A DNA stretch of 50,565 nt from Methanobacteriota archaeon (lineage in GTDB: Archaea; Thermoplasmatota; Poseidoniia; Poseidoniales; Poseidoniaceae), in assembly GCA_018650165.1 (NCBI GenBank), contig JABIGM010000012.1, positions 1 through 50,565 of the forward strand. The letters run 5' to 3'. Positions 1 to 9,400 of this stretch are shown here, one piece after another (the first letter of the stretch is position 1; the number at the start of each line of letters is the position of its first letter). A model generated the notes under the pieces. It had not been told where the DNA came from. It made no database searches and saw only the letters and a program-made list of their open reading frames with translations. A program made the translations under genes and the position numbers.

Positions 1-624
1 AAACACCGGTGAAAGATAGAAGCTTATTCTCAGGCCAATTGTTACCATGTGTTCTACATCCCTGGCTTTTGTTTGCAAAATACTAGTGAAAAATGCAAGT
101 CCTGTGGCCAGCATTAATATCATTATTAGGGCAACTGGAAGAAGTAAAAGTTGCGGTGAAGGCATCAGGTCATAATGAATCAGAAGGGGAATTATTACCA
201 GTAGACTTAGTAAAAATTGGAACATATTGTACCCCGATTTAGAAAAGATGAATATTTCCCTAGGGAAATATACTCTTGTTATTAGTGAAGAGCTTCTCTG
301 AATACAAGTTGTACCGTTGGAGAAAGTTTTGGCGAATAATGACCACGCTAGAATGCCAAGTAAAATTGTTAATGGCCGGTATGGATCTTCACTATCTGAT
401 AAAATTGCAAATAATATGTAGAAAGTTATAGTCAGAGCCAGTGGCTCCAATACAGACCAGCCATATCCCAAAATAGAGTTGTGGTAGCGAACCTTCAAAT
501 CCCTTCCAATAAAGTGCTTGAGAAGTTGTCTGTTATCATACAAATTTCGTATTATTTTGAAAGGTGCAGAAAAGAATGGGAGTTTACCATCTCTACGGAG
601 AACCTTGTTCTCTGAGACTCCCAT
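1..624 (-). CDS. ABC-2 type polysaccharide exporter permease, C-terminally cut by the window edge
   Basis: I translated this from the minus strand: it opens at ATG 622-624 and stays open through base 1, so 208 residues are seen and the C-terminus lies outside. The N-terminal cytosolic stretch reads HFIGRDLKVRYHNSILGYGW, typical of the TagG/Wzm/KpsM permease family, which pairs with an ATP-binding subunit to export O-antigen-like or teichoic polysaccharides. Several hydrophobic segments follow, and RDVEHMV...ISFYLSPVF near the edge matches the conserved late region of ABC2_membrane proteins (RDV plus a helix ending in SPVF). A Wzx-like flippase and a GT4 glycosyltransferase within 3 kb support a surface-glycan role. 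The ATPase partner is not in view. Substrate cannot be told. Confidence 0.85.
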   Translation of the reverse strand, partial: MGVSENKVLRRDGKLPFFSAPFKIIRNLYDNRQLLKHFIGRDLKVRYHNSILGYGWSVLEPLALTITFYILFAILSDSEDPYRPLTILLGILAWSLFAKTFSNGTTCIQRSSSLITRVYFPREIFIFSKSGYNMFQFLLSLLVIIPLLIHYDLMPSPQLLLLPVALIMILMLATGLAFFTSILQTKARDVEHMVTIGLRISFYLSPVF

Positions 625-698
625 GGAAAGTCCTGACTGAAACTACCATTTGAATGAAACCGCAATAAAACGGCGTATTAGTTGGTTTCAAAGCCGAT

Positions 699-1025
699 TC
701 ATTGGCGCCCAGCATCAAACATCTCGCGCAGAGAACCATCATTTAGCATCTCTAACGCGATGTCAGATCCACCTATCAATTCCCCATTTACGTATATCTG
801 AGGCATTGTTGGGAAATCCGACCAAGCACAAACTGAAGGAATTGCACGTGGGTCGCTTAGAATGTTTACAGAAGCAAATGGCTCTCCCATCGACTGCAAC
901 ACCTGTGCAGCACGGTTCGAGAAACCGCATTGTGGCTCTCCAGGCTCTCCTTTCATGAATAGAACGAGCGCGTGCTCGTCAACGATTGCTTGCAGTTCTT
1001 CTGGTGTCCAGTCCATTTTCTTCAC
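699..1025 (-). CDS. Monothiol CGFS glutaredoxin (Grx4/GrxD family)
   Basis: 108 residues with the active site CGFS at 33-36 in the context KGEPGEPQCGFS, then WSDFPTMPQIYVNGELIGG (about 69-86), which holds the cis-Pro and glutathione-binding GG of monothiol glutaredoxins. This family binds a bridging [2Fe-2S] cluster with glutathione and passes it to client proteins; it often partners with BolA. The start ATG overlaps the stop of the upstream BolA gene by 4 bases (ATGA), so the pair is translationally coupled. An internal Met at residue 4 is an alternative start. CGFS glutaredoxins are uncommon in archaea, so a bacterial origin is likely but not shown here. Confidence 0.93.
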   Translation of the reverse strand: MKKMDWTPEELQAIVDEHALVLFMKGEPGEPQCGFSNRAAQVLQSMGEPFASVNILSDPRAIPSVCAWSDFPTMPQIYVNGELIGGSDIALEMLNDGSLREMFDAGRQ

Positions 1026-1345
1026 TCCTTGTTTTGATGTTTCTGAATCCTCTTTATGTGGATTCCTGTTCCTCCAGCATGTGGATGGAATACTGTATCT
1101 CCTGCAGTTTCAGCTTGTGCAGGAGTCATGCATTTGAGATCAATAGCATGAATTGGATGCGGAATATAGGGTTTGAAATGATTTAAAATCAATTTTTGGC
1201 GTTGCAGTGGCCTCATTCCATTAAACGACTCTGCGATAATTCTGATGTGAAAATGGTCTTGTGTGCCGTTCAAATCAACAGCCTCAACATTGCAATCTGG
1301 AATGACTCCTCGGATTTCTTCTTCCAACCACTCACATGTCACCAT
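1022..1345 (-). CDS. BolA-like protein
   Basis: The frame is open further upstream, but family homology begins at MVTCEWLEEEIRG, so I chose ATG 1343-1345 (107 residues). The BolA fold is visible as VEAVDLNGTQDHFHIRI (about 20-36), FNGMRPLQRQKLI (41-53) and IHAIDLKCMTPAQ (65-77); the IHA histidine is the conserved cluster-binding position. The RHR of many BolA2 proteins reads RQK here. A His-containing tail (TVFHPHAGG) follows the core. It is directly coupled to a CGFS glutaredoxin, its usual partner in forming a [2Fe-2S] heterodimer, which strongly supports a role in Fe-S trafficking or iron sensing. The longer frame (to 1465) would run into the divergent flippase gene and is unlikely. Confidence 0.88.
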   Translation of the reverse strand: MVTCEWLEEEIRGVIPDCNVEAVDLNGTQDHFHIRIIAESFNGMRPLQRQKLILNHFKPYIPHPIHAIDLKCMTPAQAETAGDTVFHPHAGGTGIHIKRIQKHQNKE

Positions 1346-1397
1346 ATGCCTCCCCAGAAGGGGCTGTGCTTTGAACCATTGTCCTACTAGCCCAATC

Positions 1398-2777
1398 ATG
1401 CGGAGGCCGAAATTAGCGCGCGATACCGTGTGGCTAGCCTCTTCGGATGGCCTTGCAATTATCATTGGGTTGATCGGCCAGATAATTCTTGCAAAGGCTC
1501 TGCTACAGTCCGATTATGGGCTACTGGTGGTCATCATCGATGCGTTTGCTACAATGTATATTCTAATCGATGCTGGTCTTCCAACTATTCTTTCACGTGA
1601 TGTTCCTCGCGCCCCTGGGGCCTCAAAGAAAGCGGTTAGGAGGGTTTTGAAATTACAAGCTATGATTGCAATCCCATTCGTATTGTTGAGTGCGATTGGC
1701 TCATCGATGATATGGCCTGATATCCCAGTTGCCTTACTATTGGCTTGTGGTGCTGTTGGTTTGGGCCACATTATGGCCTATCCTCATCGAAGCATGATGC
1801 GTGCTTTGGGTGAAGCCAGATTAGAGTCGATTGTGAAATTGTTAGAGCGAATAATTTCTACGTCATTATACTGGATATTTTTGACAAAGGGATATGATTC
1901 TCCTACGATTTACGCGTTTGGATTTTCAATTGGCGTTTTTATTTCTCTAATTGGAACATTATGGTTAGGAGAGCGAATTGCAAGAGACGACGGAGACGAG
2001 TTGCCACCTGAGTGGAATTCTAACAAAACCCTGCTTATTGCAGCCCTTCCATTCGCAATAACTTTGGGAATTTTACCGTATGTAACCAAACTCGAAAAGT
2101 TCCTTTTAGCCGGACTTTCATCGTATGACGATGTTAGTTTGTATCACGTTGCCCAACTCGCTTGGATTGCAGGATTGATGTTCCCCCAAGCAATGAGATC
2201 TGCACTACTGCCCTATCTGGGGGAAGTCAGAGATAAGCCTAAAAAATTCTCAAGCAGAATGTTAGTCGCACATCATTGGACTCTTGTTTTGTTGCCCATC
2301 GGATTACTTGCTGGACACATTATTGTTTCATTCTCAATTCCAATGTTCTTCGATTCTGAATATTCACAAGCAGTGGAAGTTTTCGATATTCTACTTGCTG
2401 GGTGGGCTATGACCTTGCTTTCGATTCCATGGTATGTGGCACTGCAAGCAGGTAATAACCCCTGGAGGTTTACATCTCTTATCTCATTAGTAGTAATCGC
2501 TGCTGGGGTGTCAGGCTGGTTCCTAATTCCTGAATATGGAGTAATGGGTGCTGCATGGGCAAGTGTTGTAGGATGCTCCATCATGCTATCTTTTTCCAAG
2601 ATGCTTTGTGGTGATGAAGAGAGGTTGACTGATGGTTTGGCATTATTTTGTGTTGCGACTTGTTACCTTATGTCGGTAGGCAGCCCATTGGCACTAATCG
2701 GTTTACTTACAGTGATTCCAGCATGGAATTCCATTCGGTTTTTACGTTCTCAACCTCACAGTTCTGAGGAAGAGTAG
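1398..2777 (+). CDS. Wzx-like polysaccharide flippase (MATE/MOP superfamily)
   Basis: 459 residues from ATG 1398; the frame is open upstream, but MRRPKLARDTVWLASSDGLA is a typical flippase start and the upstream part overlaps bolA. About 12-14 hydrophobic helices run the whole length. The N-terminal pattern (GLIGQIILAKALLQSDYGLL, then IDAGLPTILSRDV) is characteristic of RfbX/Wzx oligosaccharide flippases, which move lipid-linked glycan units across the cytoplasmic membrane. It is flanked by an ABC glycan exporter permease and a GT4 glycosyltransferase. Its last 71 bases overlap the 3' end of the convergent glycosyltransferase gene. Substrate is unknown. Confidence 0.88.
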   Translation: MRRPKLARDTVWLASSDGLAIIIGLIGQIILAKALLQSDYGLLVVIIDAFATMYILIDAGLPTILSRDVPRAPGASKKAVRRVLKLQAMIAIPFVLLSAIGSSMIWPDIPVALLLACGAVGLGHIMAYPHRSMMRALGEARLESIVKLLERIISTSLYWIFLTKGYDSPTIYAFGFSIGVFISLIGTLWLGERIARDDGDELPPEWNSNKTLLIAALPFAITLGILPYVTKLEKFLLAGLSSYDDVSLYHVAQLAWIAGLMFPQAMRSALLPYLGEVRDKPKKFSSRMLVAHHWTLVLLPIGLLAGHIIVSFSIPMFFDSEYSQAVEVFDILLAGWAMTLLSIPWYVALQAGNNPWRFTSLISLVVIAAGVSGWFLIPEYGVMGAAWASVVGCSIMLSFSKMLCGDEERLTDGLALFCVATCYLMSVGSPLALIGLLTVIPAWNSIRFLRSQPHSSEEE

Positions 2778-3723
2778 CCTCGCTGCCATTTTGAAGTCGG
2801 TTTTCAATAGCATCTGCTAATGCACTTACTTCAGTCGGGTAAACTTCCATCCATTCACTCAAATCGCCGACATTAACCGCTACAACAGGGCATCCGCAAA
2901 CTATTGCTTCCTTTGCAACAAGAGGTCCTGACTCTCGAGTTGATGTAATCAGGCATACATCGGCTGCGAGCATTCTATCCCAAACCATAGTTCTCGGTTG
3001 CTTTTTTAGAGTAGTAATGCCAACTTTCCAACCTCTTGTTTCGAGTTCTTCGCCTACCCTTAATGCGAGAATATGATTTTTTTCAGGGCGGCGCGGGTCT
3101 GCTGGAAATAAGATATCTATCTTTGATTTCCTGAACAACCCTTTGAACTTCTTCATTGGTTTATGCCACTCAGTATCTACATTTACATGACATGGTATAG
3201 TTTGTGAATCGAACCGTGAAAGGGAATTTGAAACTACGACTAGCCTATTCGCTGAACGGGCTAATTCCTCTATGCGTTTGGCCCTATGGTCTTGTAATGC
3301 AACATCGAAATCGTGACCATGTACCACTGCTATCCAAGGAATTCCTTGCTTGATTGCAATACTTCTAGCGGTAATGGCAGCTGGCCAAAGAGTGTGGCAA
3401 ATTACTACATCTGCGCTCCATTTTGATTTTATTCTCGCTGCACTAAATGCAGTTATTGAGGGAAACTCAGGAGTTTCCCAATGTCGTTTAACTTCAACCG
3501 GGTAATCGCCATGATTGAATGTTTTAGGAGCTTTAGAAACCCCTTCCATCGTCGACCTTCGGGCTTCGTTTATCTTTAGCATTCGAGGTAACACATTCAG
3601 AATTCTAACCTCGTGGCCTAATGCAGTAAGTAATTCAGCGTGGTCGGAAACAAATGTGCCACGCGCAACGTTCTCAGGTAGAGGAAACAGCCGGGTTACC
3701 AGCAGAATTTTCATCTTTATCAC
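2707..3723 (-). CDS. GT4-family glycosyltransferase
   Basis: 338 residues of GT-B fold. The N-terminal Rossmann half begins KILLVTRLFPLPENVARGTF and includes VVHGHDF (about 135-141); the C-terminal donor-binding half has DILFPADPRRPEKNHILA and the E-x7-E signature ESGPLVAKE followed by GCPVVAVNVGDLSEW. This pattern marks GT4 retaining transferases that use nucleotide-activated sugars for surface glycans. Two starts are possible: GTG 3723, which overlaps the rpe stop by 4 bases (GTGA), or ATG 3714; I keep the first because of the coupling. At the other end the gene overlaps the convergent flippase by 71 bases. Donor and acceptor sugars cannot be assigned. Confidence 0.88.
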   Translation of the reverse strand: MIKMKILLVTRLFPLPENVARGTFVSDHAELLTALGHEVRILNVLPRMLKINEARRSTMEGVSKAPKTFNHGDYPVEVKRHWETPEFPSITAFSAARIKSKWSADVVICHTLWPAAITARSIAIKQGIPWIAVVHGHDFDVALQDHRAKRIEELARSANRLVVVSNSLSRFDSQTIPCHVNVDTEWHKPMKKFKGLFRKSKIDILFPADPRRPEKNHILALRVGEELETRGWKVGITTLKKQPRTMVWDRMLAADVCLITSTRESGPLVAKEAIVCGCPVVAVNVGDLSEWMEVYPTEVSALADAIENRLQNGSEATLPQNCEVENVKTEWNSMLESL

Positions 3724-4391
3724 TCAAGTGCTTGGTGAATTACTGCAAGGTTTTCTGCAACACTTGCATTGTCATTGAATAGTCCAGAGCCTACAACGCA
3801 GTTACTAACGCCCCATTCTCTTAACATCGCAATGTTATGTGCCTTTACTCCACCATCGATTTGGATTTGAACCGGCCTACCGCCTGCTGCAACCTGTGCA
3901 TCGATTGCACTTTTCAGTCGGCGGATTTTTGTCTCAACTGATGGAATGAAAGATTGACCTCCAAAACCTGGATTGACACTCATTATCAATACTAAATCAA
4001 TTTCAGAAAGTACTTCCAGTGCCGCTTCGACTGGTGTCGCTGGGTTCAGAGTTACGCCAGCGGTTGCTCCAGCATCACGAATTGCAGTAACGCACCTGTG
4101 CAAGTGTGTTACAGCTTCAACATGTACTGAAATGTGGTTGCAGCCTGCATCAATATATTGCTGAAACGAATCTTCAGCATTTGAAACCATCAAATGGGCA
4201 TCGAATGTTGGGCCATCACCGAGCGCTTTGCGTAGTTTTGCAATTACCGGGGGTCCAAACGTTAGATTTGGGACAAAATTTCCGTCCATCACATCGAGGT
4301 GTAGCCAATTTAATCCAGCATCAACAGCCTTACTGCATGCCTTTCCCAAGTCAGCGAGATCCGCTGTTAAGACTGATGGTGCGATAATCAT
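3720..4391 (-). CDS. rpe: Ribulose-phosphate 3-epimerase
   Basis: 223 residues, the usual length. The TIM-barrel landmarks are all present: APSVLTADLADLG at the start, HLDVMDGNFVPNLTFGP (metal-binding His and Asp, about 31-47), DAHLMV, ISVHVEA, MSVNPGFGGQSFIP (about 138-151), IQIDGGV with the second catalytic Asp, and GSGLF for phosphate binding. It interconverts ribulose-5-phosphate and xylulose-5-phosphate in the non-oxidative pentose phosphate pathway. The start is supported by GAGGGT about 6 bases before ATG. It is the first gene of a coupled pair with the GT4 glycosyltransferase. Confidence 0.96.
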   Translation of the reverse strand: MIIAPSVLTADLADLGKACSKAVDAGLNWLHLDVMDGNFVPNLTFGPPVIAKLRKALGDGPTFDAHLMVSNAEDSFQQYIDAGCNHISVHVEAVTHLHRCVTAIRDAGATAGVTLNPATPVEAALEVLSEIDLVLIMSVNPGFGGQSFIPSVETKIRRLKSAIDAQVAAGGRPVQIQIDGGVKAHNIAMLREWGVSNCVVGSGLFNDNASVAENLAVIHQALE

Positions 4392-4490
4392 CGATTACCC
4401 TCTCAACTACTGCGAGAAGGAGAGGTGTCAAGAGGATTGGGGTACAAGCAAACCCTCTTAGGAGAGCCCCTCGACGGCCACTTAGGTGAG

Positions 4491-4823
4491 ATGATGGGTG
4501 AAGTGAAGGCTGTCGGAGATGCAAATTTTGATGAAGCAATTAGTGGCGACGAGTGGGTCTTAGTTGACTTCTGGGCTCCTTGGTGTGGCCCTTGTAAAGC
4601 ACTTGGACCAGTTCTAGAACAGATCGCTGCAGAATCTCCGGTAACAATTGCAAAGGTAAACACCGATACCGATTCAATGAATGCTGCACGCCTAGGTGTT
4701 CGCGGTATTCCAGCATTATTCCTTTTCCATAATGGAAAAATGGTTGCAAACCAAGCGGGCATGGTTCCAAAACCTGCGCTAATGAATTGGTTAAACCAGC
4801 ATATGTCTGCTGATGATTTCTGA
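4491..4823 (+). CDS. trxA: Thioredoxin
   Basis: 110 residues from ATG 4491, chosen because AGGTGAG lies directly upstream and the thioredoxin fold starts here; the open frame extends further but without homology. The WCGPC active site is at residues 31-35 (FWAPWCGPCK), and the cis-Pro loop is GIPAL at 72-76. It is a cytosolic dithiol-disulfide reductase. The stop codon abuts, with no spacer, the stop of the convergent STAND ATPase gene. No thioredoxin reductase is in view. Confidence 0.95.
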   Translation: MMGEVKAVGDANFDEAISGDEWVLVDFWAPWCGPCKALGPVLEQIAAESPVTIAKVNTDTDSMNAARLGVRGIPALFLFHNGKMVANQAGMVPKPALMNWLNQHMSADDF

Positions 4824-6374
4824 TTAATTCAATTTGTCTTTGCGCTTTTGGGAAGCGCTACCAACTTCTCTCAGGAATCTCTCTCTAAGTGCTTCGTGTA
4901 GCCACATTCCTTCTTCTAGTTCTAAGAGTAGACCATAGGCGAGTAATCTTTCAGGTGGTTTACCTTCCCACCCCGCGGCTTTAGCAAGTTTTGCCCAAGG
5001 TACTGGAGAGTCTGAAACCGCAAGGGTTGCCAGTAGTTCGTGTTCTTGGGCTGGCATTTGTGTGATAATTTCTTCATCAAGGAATTTCAACCAATCGCCA
5101 TGTGTAGCTTGGCCATAAATCTCTAACAATTCGAGGGCGAGTGGGTGACCTCCTGTCATGCGATGAACTTCTTTTGCTGGAGGCGGGCTACCTTTCATTC
5201 CTTCAACCCATGTTGAAATTTCATCAACAGTAAGTCCTTGCAGCGGTAATTCTTCAACCAAATTCCGCGTATGTACGTCACGGCGGTCATAAACATCCAA
5301 TGTTGTCCGAGAAACAAACACTAGGCGAAGAGGAGATTTCTTGGAAATATCCAGAAGAGCGCCAAGAAGATCTCGGGCTTTGCCTACTACATGGTGAACG
5401 TCATCTAATACGATTAACCAATATGGAGGAGGTCCGCCCGATTCATCATTAAAACGCTCGCGTATAGCCTGTGCATCGGTTAGATAGGCTAGCAATCTAC
5501 GCCTCCATGCATCAATATCAAATTCTGCACCAGGGGTCAAAGGTAGTGTTTCCATCAATTGGTATGGGTCATGTTTGTCATCAACTCCAAAACGATGCAA
5601 CAATGATACTGCAATTCCAACTGCTTTATCCCACGGCTGACATGGATACCAGCATACAGAGAGGTGAGGAACTTCTGCCATTTTTGATGCTAACCAATTA
5701 GCTACAATTGTAGATTTGCCAATCCCTGCTATACCATGTACTACCATGCAGGGGGACCCCTTCTTGAACCACGTATTCATCTCATCAAGTGTCTCAACCC
5801 TTCCATGAACTGGGCGTGTTTGTGGTGGAGAGGTATGGTATGTTGCATGAGCGCCCGCTAGTAATTTCAAGCGGCCCGGCGGCGGGAGTTCAGTATCTTC
5901 CTGATTATTGGTAACTAGCCCAAACCGGATATCTCCAAAGGTTAGTACGCCTTCGTGTTGTGCGTGAAGAAGTACCTGCAATACTGATAATTCTGCGTGT
6001 AGTCTATGCGAAGCCAGCCCTGCTTCGATTTCTAGCAAGGTGCCCTCGGAATCCCGAATCAGAACTTTGGTTGTGGATAGAATATTCAACCGATTATTAG
6101 CTTCTAAGCGACCCACGTCGGTTAACTGCCAAGTCTTTTGTCGCCTATCATCCCCGCGAATTGCTCGTGAATGTTCGCTAACCTGTTTGTTACGAAGTAA
6201 GTCACGCATTGTACGGCTCACATTAGGGGGGTGTTGAGCACAAGCTTCGGCTATTCCAGGTCGTGTTAATGCCGCAGTAACAACGAACCTGTCAGCCTGC
6301 TCGTCTTCCTCCAAAAGGTGAAGGAAAATGCGGTCTTTTACCGCAATGTTCACCTTTGGAATATCGTCTGCCAC
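4824..6374 (-). CDS. STAND-type P-loop ATPase with N-terminal winged helix
   Basis: 516 residues, GTG start preceded by GGAGAGGT. Residues ~10-95 look like a winged helix (ITERATIVE marks: RPGIAEAC...VSRTMRDLLRN, then LTDVGRLEAN as the wing and last helix, MarR-like). The ATPase core follows: P-loop GIAGIGKST at 214-222, Walker B LIVLDDVHH at 320-328, sensor FVSR at 353-356, and the GGHPLALELLE motif at 408-418 that marks the STAND/AP-ATPase winged-helix region. STAND proteins are signal-gated switches that assemble on nucleotide binding; this one lacks the usual C-terminal TPR or WD repeats, so its sensor may be residues 100-190. Function as a regulator is inference; a defence role is possible but nothing in the neighbourhood supports it. 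Confidence 0.8.
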   Translation of the reverse strand: MADDIPKVNIAVKDRIFLHLLEEDEQADRFVVTAALTRPGIAEACAQHPPNVSRTMRDLLRNKQVSEHSRAIRGDDRRQKTWQLTDVGRLEANNRLNILSTTKVLIRDSEGTLLEIEAGLASHRLHAELSVLQVLLHAQHEGVLTFGDIRFGLVTNNQEDTELPPPGRLKLLAGAHATYHTSPPQTRPVHGRVETLDEMNTWFKKGSPCMVVHGIAGIGKSTIVANWLASKMAEVPHLSVCWYPCQPWDKAVGIAVSLLHRFGVDDKHDPYQLMETLPLTPGAEFDIDAWRRRLLAYLTDAQAIRERFNDESGGPPPYWLIVLDDVHHVVGKARDLLGALLDISKKSPLRLVFVSRTTLDVYDRRDVHTRNLVEELPLQGLTVDEISTWVEGMKGSPPPAKEVHRMTGGHPLALELLEIYGQATHGDWLKFLDEEIITQMPAQEHELLATLAVSDSPVPWAKLAKAAGWEGKPPERLLAYGLLLELEEGMWLHEALRERFLREVGSASQKRKDKLN

Positions 6375-6478
6375 ACCTCTCCTATACCGATTTACAATTC
6401 AACGATTTCCCTTACCCGGCCGGGCGCCACTGCACAAATGTACCGCAAAACCTTTTGTGAGGAACCTTACCCAAAGGC

Positions 6479-9400
6479 ATGGCAACCCAAACCCGACCTG
6501 CAATTATTTTTGCTATTTTGATGGTTTCCATGGTTGGGCTACCTCTAGTATCCGGCGCAGATGGAGATGGCGATGGGATTGAGGATTCTGTCGATGATTG
6601 TCCTTTTGCTCCTGGAAATTCAACTGTAGACAAAGATGGTTGCCCTGACCGAGATGGCGATGGTACGTCTGATGTAAACGATGGGTGGACTTCTGGAAAC
6701 CCTAGTTTTGCTAAAGATATTTCATTACCCTCAAATTATGATTACTGGGATGTAGATCATTCTCCCGATGGAGAATTTGTTGTATCTGCTGATGAAAATG
6801 GCTTCGTTCGCATTAGAAACGCAACTACGGGCATAATTGTTCGCTCGGTTCAGGCATTTACAGATGATGCGACTCAAATCGCATGGTCAGGAGATGGTGT
6901 TTACATTGCTGTAACAACCGATGCTCAGGACACCGTCAAAATGTATTGGGCTAGCAATCTATCTGATGTCCATGGAGACATTTCGTCAGACGTTGGGAGC
7001 GGTGACGAAGCTCTAGACTTGGCATTCTCTCACGATGGAAGTATGCTCGCGATTGCAATTGGGCGCTCAGGCAATAGTGGAACAAATGGAGTTGTCCGCG
7101 TGATTAACACGAGCGATGGTTCTGTAATCAATAATGCAAATCCTGCTGGAGAAGACCGCTTTTACAGTGTCGCGTTTTCTCCTAGCGACACACACCTTGT
7201 AGCTGGAGGAAATGGTGAAGCGTACATTGTGGACACTAGTTCATGGGCTACAACTTACACTATTGGAACTCCTTCTGGAAGCGTGAATGATGTTGCTTGG
7301 TCTCCTGATGGACAACGAATTGCTGTTTGTGAAGGGTATGTTCAGAGCCAAGGAGGCTCGTCACTTCGAATCTTCAATACCGGAAACTGGGCGAATCACA
7401 AAACATGGTCTCATTCATCGTCGTGTTTGACTACCGATTTCTCACCCGATAGTAAGCAAGTTGTTTTCGGCGGAAGTAATTACCAAACCGATGGAGCTAA
7501 AATGCGAGTGTTTGATGTTGATACAGGTAATGCAGTGGATACTCTAGAACAACCGCGACCCAATGGTTGCCAAGGCATAGGTAACAATTGTGGACGAACC
7601 AACGGTGTTTCATGGGCCCCTGATGGTGCACGAATTGCACAAGCCTTTGAAACTAATGATGAAGGACTTTACATTTGGTTTGCCGATTTAGATCCTGATA
7701 ATGATGGATGGAATACTACAGATCAGGGCGATGGTCGTAGCGATTCATTCCCTGATGATACAACTCAATGGAATGACACTGACAACGATGGTTATGGAGA
7801 CAATCCTTTGCCTGCTAATCAAGGAGATGATTGTCCTACTACCTATGGCACTAGTTGGCAAGACCGTTTTGGTTGCCCTGATGGAGATAGTGATGGCTAC
7901 TCAGATGAGGGGGATGTTTTTCCTGCAAATCACGAACAGTGGGCTGATTCAGATTCAGATGGCTATGGTGATAATCCCTATTACTCAATTCAAGAATTTA
8001 CTGAACTAAGGTATGACCAGAGGGGAGATGCGTTCCCTATGAACCCAACTCAATGGAACGATACCGATGGTGATGGCTGGGGCGATAATTATCATGACTC
8101 TACATGGAATGCTATTAGACCAGTCGATGATCCAGCAACAGTTGATGTTGATGAAAGTTGGCCCGGGATTTATGACCCTGCTGCAACACAAGTTGACAAA
8201 TTCCCTCTCTTCCGATATCAATGGAATGATACTGATGGAGATTGGATAGGAGATGAACCTAACACGCCTCTTTCCGATGGCTGTCCAAATACATGGGGCA
8301 ATTCATCAGAAGATCGCGTGGGTTGCGAGGATGCTGATGGCGACGGTTGGTCTAATCCAACTCCAGATTGGCCAGCCCATCCAACCGGTGATGCTGATAC
8401 ATTCCCTGACGATCCAACTCAGTGGAGAGATAGCGATGGAGATGGCTTTGGAGACAACACAACCGGAAATAACCCTGACGAATGTCCCGGTGAGTATGGA
8501 ACATCTTCTATTGACAGAGTAGGTTGTCCTGATGCTGATGGTGATGGCTGGTCCAATGCAGGAGACCCATTCCCTACAGATGGAACTCAATGGGAAGACC
8601 GTGATAATGACAACTACGGCGATAATCCATTAGGTAACAATCCTGATGCATTCCCTGATGATCAAAGCCAGTGGGCTGATACCGACGGAGATGGTTATGG
8701 TGATAGAAAGGTCTTGCCAAATGGCGACTGGTTTCCTAATGACCCCACGCAGTGGAGTGATTTTGACAATGACGGATATGGAGATAATTCCGAGGGTAAT
8801 AATGGAGACCAATGCCCCGAATTGTACGGGGAATCTACTATCCCTGCTGCACGAGGTTGCCCAGATACCGATAAAGATGGAGTCGTAGATCCATTCGATG
8901 CTTTCCCAGAAGATTTCTACCAGCAGACTGACAATGATGGTGATGGATGGGGAGATAACCAAGCTGTTCCAAATGGAGATGAATGCCCAGAAGAATTTGG
9001 CACTAGCACCAATAATTCACGCCAAGGATGCCCTGATAGCGATGGAGATTCCTGGGCTGACAGCGATGATAAATTCCCGAATGACGCTAAGCAATGGGAA
9101 GACATTGACTTAGATGGCTGGGGCGATAATTATGGGTGGATAAACACCACGATTGCCGATGAGCAAGACCTTGGAAATTTGATTACTGTAAGAGAACAGT
9201 GGGGAGATGCATTTCCAACAGACCCAAGTCAATGGTCCGATATGGATGGAGATGGCTTTGGAGACAATAACACAGGCCGTTTAGCTGATGCGTTTCCTAT
9301 GAGAGATACCCAATGGGCAGATACTGATGGTGATGGTTTTGGCGATAACCATGCGCTTGGTTCTTGGCAATCGGATGAGTGCGAATTGAAATATGGAACC

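Noticed and set aside
1346..1465. N-terminal extension of BolA
   Set aside because: No family homology and it overlaps the divergent flippase start; a closer ATG matches the family start.
4824..6374. Antiviral defence island around the STAND ATPase
   Set aside because: Neighbours are thioredoxin, epimerase and surface protein; no nuclease, protease or other defence effector is nearby.
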